Origin: Lucinisca nassula
Taxonomy: Eukaryota; Mollusca; Bivalvia; Lucinida; Lucinidae
Reading direction: 5' to 3'
Assembly: GCA_963580285.1 (NCBI GenBank)
Contig: OY757016.1
Span: forward strand, 39,385,124-39,449,123
DNA: 64,000 bases
This document shows, in pieces, positions 9,546-19,760 of this stretch. The position numbers were made by a program, and so were the translations under genes. The notes under the pieces are model-generated. The model was not told the DNA's origin, did no database searches, and saw nothing but the letters and a program-made list of their open reading frames with translations. Each line of letters begins with the position of its first letter. The first letter of the stretch is position 1.

Positions 9546-10820
9546 TTAAGCTCTTGGAAGGGCATCAGGGACTATGTTATCTCTCCCCCTGATATGTCTT
9601 GTGTCTAAATTACACTCTTGTAGCATAAGACTCCACCTGAGCAACGGCTGATTTTTGTTTTCCATTTTGTGTATGCCAGTCAGTGGATTGTGATCATTGA
9701 AAACAACAATCGGTGCAGTAGTAGGGGTAAGATAAACTTCGAAATGTTGCACAGCAAGAATCAGAGACAAGCACTCTTTCTCTATGGTAGAGTAACTTCT
9801 CTGATGCTAATTAAACTTTTTGGAAAAGTAGCAAACTGGATAATCTACATCATTTTCATCTTCCTGCAACAAAACACTACCTGCATCTACGTCACTAGCA
9901 TCTACAGCTAGCTTAAACTCCTTTTCAAAGTTTGGTGCCAAGAGAACTTATTCATTCTTGAGTATGGCTTTAAGCTTGTCAAAAGCATTTTGGCATATTG
10001 CATTCCAATGGAATTGTGTTCTTTTGCTGAGTAAATTTGTCAAAGGCTCAGCAATGACAGAGCAATTATTACAGAACTTTCTGTAATAGCCAGCCATACC
10101 AAGAAATGGCATCAGCTGTCTTTTGCATGTGGGTACGGGAAAATTTGAGATAGACTCAACTTTAGCATCAATGGGTTTCACATGACCTTGACCTACAACA
10201 TGAGCTAGAAATGTCAAACTTGAACGGCAGATTTCACTTTTAGCAAGATTGATTGTCAATTTGGCATTACTCAGTCTATCAAAGAATGTTCGAATAGTCC
10301 CGAGATGTTGATTCCACTGGTCATTTTATATGATAGCGTCATCGATATAAGCACTGCAGCCTTCCAGCCCCGCAATTACCATGTTTATTAAGCGCTGAAA
10401 TGTTGCCGGAGAGTTTTTCGTTCCAACTGGCATGACTTTATAGTTAAATAATCCGTCTGGTGTTGTGAATGCCAAAACCTCCTTTGCTCTATCTGTGAGT
10501 GGAATTTGCCAAAATCCTTTCAGACGGTTATATTTCGTTATGTTTTTGGCATTCCCGATGTTATCAATGCAGGCATCCATTCTTGGAATTGGAAAGCTAT
10601 CTGTTTTACTTAAGGAATTAACTTTCCTAAAATCTGTACACATTCGATATGTCCCATCAGGTTTTGGTACAAGAATACAAGGAGAACTCCATTCACATTG
10701 GCTTGGTTCAATAAAGTCATTGTCCAATAAGTACTGAACTTCTTCTTTAAGATATTTTTGTTTCATAGGATTCATCCTATATGGATGTTGCTTTACAGGT
10801 TTAGAACCATTTATGTCCAC
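9546..10820 (-). pseudogene. Retrotransposon reverse transcriptase - RNase H remnant
   Basis: One reading frame is recognisable over 425 codons but is interrupted by stop codons, for example directly after the YIDDAII motif near 10324, after residue ILKNE near 9946, and between 9900 and 9771. RT motifs include the DFI...SPCILVPK region, FRKVN, and the YIDD catalytic pair. The first catalytic Asp (usually K-[FY]-D-L-L-K-G) reads KYNRLKG, so it is Asn. RT is followed by the connection region (FLGMAGYYRKF) and RNase H with DASDVDAG, IEKEC, NDHNPL and the final RGRDNIVPDALP. The RT is of Ty3/gypsy type. It could not be active because of the stops and the lost Asp. Confidence 0.9.
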
Positions 10821-11001
10821 ATCGTGAAAAATTTTGTCTGTGTTAGAATGTCAGTAAATAAGTGTTCATATCAAAAAATCAGCTGCTTTAGTTCATTACG
10901 CTGATTTGGCTCTAGATGTGACAGTTTCTGGTCGAGATTCCTCAGAATGTCAGTTCTGAAGCTTTGATGATGTAGGATCAGATTTCGATGAATTGATATC
11001 C
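10821..11001 (-). pseudogene. Linker between integrase and RT (decayed)
   Basis: Minus-strand translation gives short acidic/hydrophilic pieces in more than one frame between the integrase tail and the RT start. This is the join expected for a polyprotein in which integrase precedes RT. At least one frameshift separates the integrase frame from the RT frame. Confidence 0.55.
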
Positions 11002-12345
11002 TCAGTCATTGTCACATGAATTATGTGGAACAGAACTAACTAGATTGACTGATGTTAAAGATGCACTGTCCCCATCAATGTATTCCTTAAGCATGTTAAT
11101 ATGACACAGCTGCTTTAGCTTGCGCTTCCCAGGAGTGTTTATTATGTAGTTTACGTCACTGATCTTTTTGTCTACAGTGTATGGACCATAATACCTGGCT
11201 GGCAAAGATTTTCCAGGAATAGGCAAATGAGCAGGTACCTTATCACCTGGTTTAAAATTCCTTTCTTTTGTCCCTATGTCATAAAGCTGTTTCATTTTTC
11301 TTTGGGCTGACTGAAGATTTCCCCGAGCAGCATCACAAGCTTTTGATAGTCTAGTTTTGAAATCTGACACATACTGAAGTAAATTCAAGGAAGTGTCATC
11401 ATTAGAGAGAAATTTCTCTTTCAGAAGTTACGAAGGACCACGAACAGTATGGCCAAATACTAATTCAAATGGACTAAAGCCAAGTGATTCTTACACAGAT
11501 TCTCTAACAGCAAATAAAAGAAAATGGATGCTTTCATCCCAATGCATCTCTGTGTAAAAGCAAGATGGTCTTATCATGTTTTTCAATGTTTGATGGAATC
11601 TTTCAAGCGCGCCTTGACTTTCAGGATGATAGGCCGATGACTTATACTGTACAATGCCTAGTTCATGCATTACTTGTTGAAAAATTCCAGACATGAAATC
11701 TGAACCTTAGTCTGACTGAATAGATGTGGGCAGACCAACAAAGGTGAAAACCTTCACAAAGGCCTTGAAGATTGTCTTAGTTTTGATATTTCTTAGTGGA
11801 ATGGCTTCAAGAAAACGTGTGTAAGCACACATGATAGTCAGAAGATATTCACATCCAGACTTAGTTCTGGGCAAAGGACCCCACACAGTCTATAATTATT
11901 CGACTGAAAGGTTCATCAAAAGCAGGTATGGGTTGAAATTGAGCCTTAGGTATAGTCTGATTGGGTTTTCCTGCCATTTGGCATGTTTGGCAGGACCTAC
12001 AATGCTGAGAAACATCTGATTTTAACCCAGGCCAGTAAACATGGTTAAGAATCTTGTGATAGATTTATTTACACCTAAATGTCATGACATGGGAGTTTCA
12101 TGTGCCAAGTTTGATATTTCGGGACGGTAATCCCGTGGAACCACTATCTGGTGGTTGACAGTCCACTCGTTTTCTGCTGAGACGTTTGGTGGACGCCATT
12201 TTCTCATAAGAATGTCATTTTTGACATAATAACAGACTGGGACCTGAGATACTTCTTGCTCACCTAAAGCCCTTTCAAACAAAGGCGAAATTTCAGGATC
12301 CTAATGCTGTTCTATAGCTAGTTGAGACCCGGACATTTTGTCATG
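11002..12345 (-). pseudogene. Retrotransposon integrase remnant
   Basis: On the minus strand the order is as follows. (1) N-terminal zinc-binding region: His residues in LAHETPMSWHLG (about 12100), with the CxxC pair visible in another frame near 11990. (2) Catalytic core: first Asp in IIDCVG (about 11890, followed by a 1-nt frameshift), second Asp in SIQSD directly before a TAA stop (about 11705), and Glu in HPESQGALERFHQ (about 11620). (3) C-terminal part with KPGDKV and ARYYGPYTV. The catalytic triad is recognisable but the frame is broken by stops near 12300, 12020, 11700, 11490 and 11390 and at least two frameshifts. Its position upstream of RT is the notable point. Confidence 0.85.
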
Positions 12346-12663
12346 GCCTAATCGAAAGATGAGTTATTATCATGAAAATTGGTCTGCTTATCAGGCAGGC
12401 TTGAAGACAGAGACCTTGTTATCTCGTCATTAAAAGACTGACCCAAAAAGGTATCAGTAAAATCAAAATCCTGTTTGCCAGGCCTTATGTGCCATAGCCC
12501 TTGTGACTGCACAGGACGGATAAAGATCAGGAATTTCCTCCTCAATGGGATCAGGTGGTTGATCAGTGCAAGGATTAGAAGTCAAAAGTGGGTTTACCAC
12601 AACCTTATCTCCAGCTAAGTCATTGCCTAGCAATAAATGAACACCAGTGCAAGAATTTATCAT
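12346..12663 (-). pseudogene. End of protease / start of pol linker (remnant)
   Basis: Minus-strand frames carry VHLLLGNDLAGDKV and PSCAVTRAMA, sequences typically found just after the aspartic protease in Ty3/gypsy polyproteins. The protease catalytic motif itself is not visible. A frameshift near 12480 moves the coding sense into a second frame (FTDTFLGQSFND). Confidence 0.65.
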
Positions 12664-12900
12664 TCAAAGCCGCAGATTCAAAATTCAATAGATAGTTAGA
12701 CATTTAATATAGAAATTTTCACCAATAGACAAACTTTGGAATAAGGACGATTACCCTACTTGATATAAATCGAGATGTTTAGTGAACGTTATACCAGTGT
12801 CATCACCGTTGCTCCCTCGGCCCCCAGCCCCCTGATCCCCAGCCAAGCAGCAGCATAGCATATCATTTGTTATACATGTATTGATTTTCACTCTAGTAAT
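12664..12900. other. Unassigned segment inside the retrotransposon
   Basis: Lies where gag, the primer-binding site and the rest of the 5' LTR would be expected. I see neither gag zinc knuckles nor LTR sequence. It may be a deletion scar or decayed 5' sequence. Confidence 0.5.
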
Positions 12901-13026
12901 ATGAAATCAATCTGTGACTCCGTTTTCGAGAACCTTCTATAAGATAAACAAGATATTTATAGCACTATTAGGTCACTCAGTAGGGTGAAAGTGGAAATCA
13001 GAAAAAATAAATTCTTATGAATAACA
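12901..13026 (-). repeat. Truncated 5' LTR
   Basis: This 126-bp stretch matches 9262-9390 in direct orientation and ends in the same aataaca boundary. It is followed by attt and then aaagtgaggttt, the continuation of M copy 5. Only the U3 start of the LTR is retained. Confidence 0.85.
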
Positions 13027-13347
13027 ATTTAAAGTGAGGTTTAATGCATTCTTTGTGCAGACTTGTTCACATGAGGTATACTATACCTACCCCGTTGGTT
13101 GAGTATTGCAGCAGTACACCACTATATTCTGACTCGTCCCCCATTTTAACATTACACTCTGGTGTCTGGTCTTGACAGCCAGTTTGTAGCACAAACATTA
13201 TTTTACTGCAAGAAGAAAAAGAAGTATATTTACATCAGTTAGGATAACACCATTTTATCCATGCTCCAAAACTGACAGATTTTGATATTTTCTCACTTTT
13301 GATCAGCAATTCATTATTATGACAACACGCCTATTCAATTATATTGG
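13027..13347. other. Right remainder of M copy 5 and unassigned AT-rich DNA
   Basis: The first 25 bases continue the M repeat interrupted by the LTR element. I see no gene or repeat in the rest; it ends in attatattgg, which is part of the SINE3 target duplication. Confidence 0.5.
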
Positions 13348-13660
13348 TTTGTTTGTTTGTTTGAATTGGAGTTTAACAGCCCAGTTAACAGCATTTAGGT
13401 AATTTCTGAGCCTGCCAGTTTACCTATACACACTTTTCCTGGGCAGGCTTATACGTAAACGGTTAACCAGTACAGTGCACATTCTTGCACCAGAAACTGA
13501 CAACTCCCCTTCTTAAATCAGCGGAAGGGAGAGAATGACCATAGAAAAAATTTCATGATCAATCTCCACGAGAGAATGTTGCCGACCCCGGCAGGTATTG
13601 AATCCGCATCTTCCTGATCACCAGTCAGACACACATCCCACTGAGCTACCGAGGCTGGCT
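13348..13660 (-). mobile_element. tRNA-derived SINE3, full copy
   Basis: On the minus strand the head (about 13657 down to 13590) reads ctcggtagctcagtggg with an A box and a decayed B box (gattcaatacc). The body ends in aaacaaacaaacaaa. tatattgg occurs at both edges (13340-13347, 13665-13672), a probable target duplication. Body words such as ccagaaactgacaactcc are shared with 8340-8515. Confidence 0.75.
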
Positions 13661-13672
13661 CAAATATATTGG

Positions 13673-14085
13673 TAAATTATATCAGCAAAAATCATAATTT
13701 TTAGATGAAAATTCTGATATTTTTCATATTTCTGCTTAAAACTTAGATTCTGGGTATTTGTTAGAACCGCCTCAGTTCTAACGAATACCCACACTCTATG
13801 TTTTTAGCAGAAATAAGAAAAATAATGAATATCCCTGTAAACTCAAGTTTTACTATATAAAGGGGCGTTTAGTGAGTGAGTGTTTCAGTTTTACGTCCCA
13901 CCAACAGCTAAGGTCATACGGAGACGGGACCTCGGTTTAAAGACTCATCCAAAAGTCTGGAGAAGCCCGGGATCGATCCTGCGATCCCTGGTTTACAAGG
14001 CCAGTAGCGTAACCACTACACCACGAAGGCTTCTAAAGGGGCGTTTAAGTGGGTCAAAATTATATAGGCGTGTTTGCGTGATGTT
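13673..14085. repeat. Foldback repeat M, copy 6, interrupted by SINE1b
   Basis: Left part 13673-13871 has the hairpin (ttagaaccgcctcag / cagttctaacga) and agcagaaataagaaaaat. The right part 14035-14085 continues agtgggtcaaaattatat and ggcgtgtttgcgtgatg. Confidence 0.75.
13872..14034 (-). mobile_element. tRNA-derived SINE1, copy b
   Basis: Exact 13-bp duplication aaaggggcgttta at 13859-13871 and 14035-14047. Head at the right edge (agaagccttcgtggtg on minus), central domain and (CACT)n-type tail at the left edge. It is nearly identical in body to the copy at 7285-7444, and both sit in M elements. Confidence 0.9.
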
Positions 14086-14139
14086 GGAAATTTATGTAGA
14101 CTGCAGCAGAGATGCCTTCACCCAGGGACCATCCTCACC

Positions 14140-14640
14140 CAAAGACAAGTCTTTTTGCCAAAAATGAAGCTGAAAAAAAGGGCCACAACTCACATAAATA
14201 TTGATAGATTTTACCCTAAATCCAGTTTACCTATATTTTATTATTCAATCGATATACCTGTGTATAAAATAGGAATGCAATCCAATAATCTTTTGTATCA
14301 AGTATAGAACTGAAACCATTTTTTCATATTTATGGATGGGACAATGAAGTCGGGAAAGGCCGGCGCATAACTCAATAATAATTGGTGGATTTAACCCTAT
14401 ATAAAACTTGGCCAATATTTAATGATTGTATACCTATGTTATAATTATGAATCCAATACAATAATCTTTTTAAAAATCATTTTTATATGTCTGGATGGAA
14501 CATACGGACTTGAACAAAGGACGGATGGATGGATGCATGGACAATGCATGTAAGGACAGCGGTGATATAATAGGATGGATGGACAATGCATGTAAGGACA
14601 GCACTGATACTATATGCCCCGACTGAAAATGGCAGGAGTC
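14140..14640 (+). mobile_element. Short array element R (about two monomers with GGAT tail)
   Basis: Two diverged units of about 170 bp (shared: cacaactca / cataactca, tagattttaccct / tggatttaaccctat, ccaatacaataatcttt) are followed by acggatggatggatgcatgg. A duplicated block, ggacaatgcatgtaagg, occurs at about 14540 and 14580. The layout resembles the larger array elements, but I cannot identify a clear terminal hairpin. Confidence 0.55.
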
Positions 14641-14699
14641 TAAAATTACTGGATGTTTTCGAATCCTTGAAGACCCTGATCAGACTGATTTGTCATTCA

Positions 14700-14970
14700 T
14701 TACAAAAAACATGCCTATTAAAATATGTTGAGAATTGTATCACCAAAAAAATGAAAATTTTCAGATTCAAAATTCTAATATTTTCACATATCTGTTCAAA
14801 ACATAGACTGTGGGTACTCGTTAGAACCGCCTCGTAGAGACGGTTCTAACGAGTACCACAATCTATGTTTTTGCGTTGAAATAAGAAAAAAATGAACACC
14901 CTGTAAACCCCTGTTTTCTCTATATAAAATGGGGTTTGGAGGGCTGTTCATTACAGACTTGTTAACATGA
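14700..14970. repeat. Foldback repeat M, copy 7
   Basis: Contains the inverted repeat ttagaaccgcctcgt / gacggttctaacga around 14820-14850, with gtttttgcgttgaaataag and ctgttttctctatataaa on the right. Confidence 0.75.
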
Positions 14971-15033
14971 TGTGATGAAAACTGACAGAAGCACCATCAT
15001 TAGAAAATGTGTTTGCAGGATTTGTGACCAGGT

Positions 15034-15340
15034 TTTTGTTTGTTTGAATTGCGGTTTAAGGTCCCCGTCAACACTATTAGGTCATTTTGGAGACGTTGCT
15101 TCCAATTTTGTGGGACTTTTACCCGACAATGAGATCAGTTTTTTTAAGACTTGCCCGCCCGTACGGTCCCAACAAACCAAGAGGGTTCATATGTTAGGAC
15201 GGTCCAACTTGCACAAAATTGCCTGGACAGGCTTAGTCCCTATAAGCAGTTTACCAGTTATCATGGACAATGGATTTCAGCTCTGCAAGGAAGCATCATG
15301 CAGCCCAATCTATTTCCCCAAGCCCCGATGGGCTTAGGCC
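15034..15340 (-). mobile_element. SINE2, copy b
   Basis: Nearly full length. On plus it runs from tttgtttgtttgaattgc through gacgttgcttccaatttt, cctggacaggcttag and gtttaccag to gcagcccaatctatttcc and aagccccgatgggc. The tail is at the left, so the element points to minus. Long open frames here arise from the repeat. Confidence 0.85.
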
Positions 15341-15384
15341 CTTCAAGCAAAGGTGTTGATCAGACTGCATGATGTGGCAAATCA

Positions 15385-15545
15385 GCAGACGACAATTAGT
15401 TGGTATTTTTCTTATTTTTATTCCAGAAAACAGAATTTGACTTCTCATGCAAATTGTCTCCAAAAGGAGACAATTTGCATGAAATGACAAATCATGCTTT
15501 CATGAAAAAATTAAAAAAAAATCACAACGTCGTCTGCTGCTAAAA
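15385..15545. repeat. Foldback element with inner 17-bp perfect hairpin
   Basis: The outer arms are cagcagacgac (about 15392) and gtcgtctgctg (about 15529). Inside, 15445-15461 and 15466-15482 are perfect 17-bp arms around aaaa (arm tcatgcaaattgtctcc). The outer arm word recurs at about 56079. Confidence 0.7.
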
Positions 15546-15639
15546 TACCCAGCATACAGAGCATTGAAAAACTGCTGCAAGAAAGACGACTTTTGGAACT
15601 TCCTGTAAACTAAAGCCACTCTGAGAAGTTGTTTCATTA

Positions 15640-15905
15640 TGACAACATACCTGTGCGTTAAAATGATGTCTTTCTTATCAACAGAACAAGTATATTTTTC
15701 AGGTGAAAATGTTCAATATTTTTCTTATTTCTATTCCAAATAGAGATTGTTGTGCTTGTGTTCGAACCGCCTCAATAAGGTGGTCCTAACGAGAACCAAC
15801 AACCTATGGTTTTGAACAAAAATAAGGAAAATAATGTTTACCCCAATTACCCCTATACAAAATAGTCTAGAGGGGTGTTCATTACAAACACTTATTAACC
15901 TGTTG
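15640..15905. repeat. Foldback repeat M, copy 8
   Basis: Carries ttttcttatttctattcc, the hairpin gttcgaaccgcctcaataagg / cctaacgag, and on the right taatgtttaccccaattacc and ggggtgttcattacaa. Confidence 0.7.
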
Positions 15906-16089
15906 TCAAGCAGTTGCATCCCCTGAAAGTGCATCCATTCCTTCAACTCTCTGCATGCTGGGTATTTTTTCAGCAAACAACATTTTGCCCCCACAATGTA
16001 ATGTCTTTGATACAGGTAAGTCAGGCTATCTTGTATATCATCTGACTACCTTGTACTTAAGGTGCATTAATTTTTATTTGTTGTGCAGG

Positions 16090-16355
16090 ATATCATATCT
16101 TATCATATGACGTCGTGTCGGAGAATGTAATAACACCATGTGTTAAGTTGGCAATCCACCAGTGGCTTAAATGTGCAACTTAGACATTACACGTACATGT
16201 TTGTCATCCTTAACGACATCGCATTTACTAATACCGGAGTATTGGCAATTTTGTTTTAATGTATTATTAAATTAAACCTTGTATTTTATCCATTTCCTCA
16301 ACATGTTTAATAAATTTGATACTGCATGAACACTCATGTAAGATTCTCGTTTTAA
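16090..16355 (+). repeat. Foldback-type element L, copy 1 (degenerate)
   Basis: Runs from ttatcatatgacgtcgtg through gtaataacaccatgt, ccttaacgacatcgc and ctcaacatgtttaataaa to actcatgtaagattct, the same order as L2 (38585-38965, minus). One arm of the terminal foldback is mostly lost. Confidence 0.7.
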
Positions 16356-16682
16356 TCTCTCTGTGGACTGTTGTCTCATATCTGCAGTAGAACTTCGATG
16401 GCTCCAACATCAATGGTGTGTTTACTATGGCTGAGTCAAACCTGTTTTTGAGCCCCCTACGGATATCCTCTACACAAGAAATAGTGGCGATTTTAATGAG
16501 AAAACACAGTATACGTTTTCATTATAGAACACCTAAAAGATGTCCAAAAGTATCTCTTTATGCCTCCAGACAATTACCCTCAGTGGTTCGAACAACCCGT
16601 TTCAAACAGATTTTCGAGATCCCAAAGTTAAGAATGAGATCAGAATTATGACTATCAAAAGTGACTTCACATTTGCAATTGC
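16356..16682. other. Intergenic-type segment with a hAT-like terminal motif
   Basis: At 16386 the words cagtagaacttcgatggctc resemble the terminal repeat of the element at 24084-24413. A partner end is not clear. Two small open frames here have no recognisable features. Nothing else is supported. Confidence 0.4.
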
Positions 16683-16910
16683 TTGTTTCTGTTTGTTTGA
16701 TTTGAGGTTTAACGTCCCCATCAACACTGTATAGGTCATTTTAGAGACGTTGCTTCCAATTTTGTTGGACTTTTACCCGACATTGAGATGAACTGACATC
16801 TCAAGCCCTGCCTCCCAATGAAACCAATAGGGTTTATATGAACTGGCGGTCTGACTTGGACCACTTTTCCTGGACAGGCTCAGAACATCAAAGCCATTTA
16901 CCAGTACTCG
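16683..16910 (-). mobile_element. SINE2, copy c (3' part)
   Basis: Starts tgtttgtttgatttgagg and continues to ttttcctggacaggctcag and catttaccagtactcg. The distal (head) part beyond the gtttaccag block is missing. Confidence 0.8.
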
Positions 16911-17044
16911 CCTGTGGTAGGTGTGCAAGACTGGTACAATATCTATAAAATCTCAGAAAAAAAAATAACAAAAAACATTTCATGCTGTGAATAAGAAAAA
17001 TGAAACATCCATTTCCATGGATAACATCGAAAACTCGGTAAAAC

Positions 17045-17215
17045 AGAAGTAAAGGCAATGATCATGAATCGATACAATAATCTCATACCTCCCAACAAAG
17101 ACACCAACATAAAGCAATTTCACCACAATGAAAACGTCACAAGAGGAAAGGCAAAAGGACAGTTACTTTCACGCGAAATAGCCTAACAGCAATCCAAAAT
17201 AAAAAGATATTACCA
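17045..17215. repeat. Dispersed repeat Q, copy 1
   Basis: Shares aaaggcaatgatcatgaatc, aaagacaccaacataaa and aacgtcacaaga with 19375-19515 and, in part, with 23745-23810. Function and family are unknown. Confidence 0.6.
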
Positions 17216-17760
17216 ATATATACATGCAAAGACGATCTACACATCTACATGTATAACAATTTTAAACAACAACAGAAGAACCGCCTTGGAACGGGCAGCA
17301 GAAGTTTTACTGGGGATGGGGTTTTTAATACTCCTCGCCAGACTCCTCACCCTTTAAAGTAAAAACTCCTTTCTGAGTCTATCCATTTAACCTCGGGTTT
17401 TGATTTCTCTCCATCAGTGACGGATGATAGAATAGATTTTTCTTGCACACCAGGTAAGGAAATCCTGGGCTTAACCTGGGATAGAAATCCTTTCTTGCAC
17501 ATCAGAACAGGAAATCCATAGTTTTAGCTAGGGATAGAAATTCTGTTCTAACCCAGGTGTTCTTGCCCAAAATCAAATATTCTCGTGTGTTTGATAAATG
17601 CACTGGTTGAATACGACATCATATGCGACGTCATTAAGGTTGACGTCAAAGCACGTCACGTCACTAAATATCACTGTAGTGTCATCACAATATGGTGTCG
17701 TAACCAAAGTGACTGCAGCATTAAAAATCCGCGCTAAGAAATGGAAGGTATGCAAGAAAA
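17216..17760. other. No supported gene; TGACGT-rich stretch
   Basis: I see no gene here. Between 17625 and 17665 there are several TGACGT/ACGTCA half-sites (gacgtcattaagg, ttgacgtcaaag, cacgtcacgtcac). This could be chance or part of a repeat, since the L elements also carry gacgtc motifs. Confidence 0.35.
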
Positions 17761-17892
17761 AGAATTCTATATGGGTGTGAGGGGTGGATAGAAAAATCCG
17801 TCCATCCGTCCGGCATCACTCGGCAACCCTCATCAGACAGTGACCCTCGGGATGGAGTTTTCCATCGACCCCTCACACCCATAATAGATTCT
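17761..17892. mobile_element. Short TIR MITE, copy 1
   Basis: The ends agaattctatatgggtgtg and cacacccataatagattct are inverted. The interior carries ccggcatcac and cagtgaccctcggga. A second copy in the same orientation lies about 180 bp downstream. Confidence 0.75.
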
Positions 17893-18073
17893 AATTATAC
17901 TACCCAACGACAGAATAACGATCAAGAATTTTCAATTGTTTGATGTGCACTGTTTTAAGTTAAATCACTGCAAATACAGTGAATCAAAATGCTGCATTAT
18001 TGTCATCAAAATATGGAGGAACTTGACATTATAATAAAAATTCAGTTTGGTAAATGAAATATATGCAAGAAAT

Positions 18074-18203
18074 AGAATCTTACATGGGTGTGAGGGATCC
18101 ATCCCTCTGGATCACTGCCCGGCATCACTGGCAAACCTCTTGCCGTACAGTAACCCTAGGGACGGATATTTTTATCCATTCATCACACCCGTGTTAGATT
18201 TAT
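18074..18203. mobile_element. Short TIR MITE, copy 2
   Basis: Same TIR (agaatcttacatgggtgtg / catcacacccgtgttagat) and interior (cccggcatcact, cagtaaccctaggga) as 17761-17892. The 30 bp before each copy are also similar (atgcaagaaa), which suggests the larger unit was duplicated. Confidence 0.75.
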
Positions 18204-19058
18204 ATATTCTCATAGTAGCTGTTGTGGTACCCACATTCATCCTCCTCAACTACTCTCAAATGTTCTAGTTATCAATTATTCATCTTTTATAAACTTGGTA
18301 TTAGACAAATAGAAGAAGGTACATTGTGACTGATGTGAAGGGCATATTTTAATTAATCTGGTGTTTGGGGAAGGGGTAAGAGATGCGAGACAGTCAGGAC
18401 CATCTTACCACCCAAACCCCAAGCATTTCATAACCAAAGGCATTTCTTCTACTCAAATTTGTTATTTTTTCATCTCATTTCTTAGTGATTCTTTTCTCAA
18501 ACTGAAGAAACAAATCCTGGCTTTTCCAGAGTAACTTTTTATGTTTTCCATTTGGAGAAACAAAATGGCAGTTTATATCAAAAAAGAAAAAGAAACAAAC
18601 AATTAGTTAAAACATCCAATCTCTATTGTCTCATCATTATAATAGAGAATAAGATGGAATGAACAAAGATGAATTGAAAACACTGACATGCAAAGCGAAA
18701 TGACCCAAAACAGCACCCATTGCGCATTCATTATATTCTATAATGTTACTACACCATTTTGAAAGGGTGAGATCCTCCTTACTCCCTTCCATTATAAAAT
18801 TAAGTCACATAATAATTGTAATAATGGCACTATTTGTCACACAGTGAACATCACACAAACTAAATCTGTAAAGAGGACATTTAAAGGAAGTAGGGTGGAG
18901 GACAACATAGCCTGGGCTATTTTCTCCACCTACCATACATTACTAACTGAACTGTGTGCAATTTACATTTTTCACAAATATATTTGCTTATACTTTAAGA
19001 AGAGTACATGGTTTACACGACCTACCATACATAACCAAATGCATCAAAAGAGTTTGGT
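18204..19058. other. No supported feature
   Basis: AT-rich DNA. Around 18360-18425 there is a weak inverted repeat (ggtgtttgggga / ccaaaccccaag). The open frame at 18844-19128 runs through a homopolymer and is not convincing. Confidence 0.4.
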
Positions 19059-19078
19059 GGGGGGGGGGGGGGGGGGGG
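19059..19078. repeat. Poly-G run (20 G)
   Basis: An uninterrupted G run followed by tccatatgg. Length may be affected by sequencing or assembly. Confidence 0.8.
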
Positions 19079-19369
19079 TCCATATGGCCCTTTTCTGTCA
19101 CGTAACAAAAATCCTCATTTTCGCCTGATAAATTGAATTTGTGTCCCATTTACTAAACAATACTGATTTTGAAACCTAATCCCTAGTTTTAGAGAAACAT
19201 GATTTGAAAGTGGTTGTGGTAATTCAGTATGATTCACTGATTAAAACTGTAAAGTATTGGTTATTTCCTATTGTTTATGCTGCTTAGTATTCCTTTGGTT
19301 AAACACATACCTCTGCACTGAACAGGGTTGAGTTCTTCCTAAAGCCACACTGCCATTAGTTAACATATC

Positions 19370-19515
19370 AACTGATGGCAATGATCAGGAATCGTTACAA
19401 TAACCTCGCACCTCCAATCTAAGACACCAAAGGGAAAGAAACACCAACATAAAACAACTTCACCAAGACGTCATAAGCAGAAACAAAGAGTGCATTTCCT
19501 TCCAACAAAAGAATT
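19370..19515. repeat. Dispersed repeat Q, copy 2
   Basis: Contains ggcaatgatcaggaatcg, aagacaccaaaggg and caccaacataaaacaact, matching the copy at 17045-17215. Confidence 0.65.
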
Positions 19516-19760
19516 CCGCCAAAGGCTACCCGTCTCTATAAATGCCATGCCATTTCTTGATTTTCCACGGAATCTACGGATTTCTATAGAGTTTGCCATG
19601 GAATTTTCAAAAACAGGCTGATTTTCCGTGGAATTCCATGGAATTAGCAAGTGGCAGTTTCTCTATCTTTTTCTTTACCACTGATGTCTGCGGAATCCAA
19701 TAATTTACTATGGAAACAAGGAAATCATTGACAACTTTCCGCGGATTTATGAAGTAGATG
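19510..19760. repeat. Repeat S, rich in ccatgg/ggaattcc words
   Basis: Contains gaattccgccaaaggc, acccgtctctataaatgcc and many ccacggaat / ccatggaat words. The reverse complement of these occurs at 37040-37395 (ccacggaattctgcc, tctagagacgggtatg). No coding frame is supported. Confidence 0.5.

Larger units (their letters stand above)
8832..13026 (-). mobile_element. Degenerate Ty3/gypsy-lineage LTR retrotransposon, Gmr1-like domain order
   Basis: Read on the minus strand, a truncated 5' LTR (13026-12901) is followed by pol remnants in the order protease end, integrase, reverse transcriptase, RNase H, then a G-rich polypurine tract and a full 3' LTR (9390-8832). Integrase upstream of RT is unusual for Ty3/gypsy and is known from the Gmr1 clade. 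Gag, the primer-binding site and most of the 5' LTR are missing. The element splits M copy 5; flanking atat/attt is a plausible 4-bp target duplication with one mutation. Several stops and frameshifts make it non-functional. Confidence 0.85.

Noticed and set aside
10465..10737. Plus-strand open frame opposite RT
   Set aside because: It is the antisense shadow of the retrotransposon pol remnant.
17625..17665. Cluster of CRE-like TGACGT sites as a promoter
   Set aside because: No gene is adjacent and similar gacgtc words occur in the L repeats, so there is no support for a promoter.
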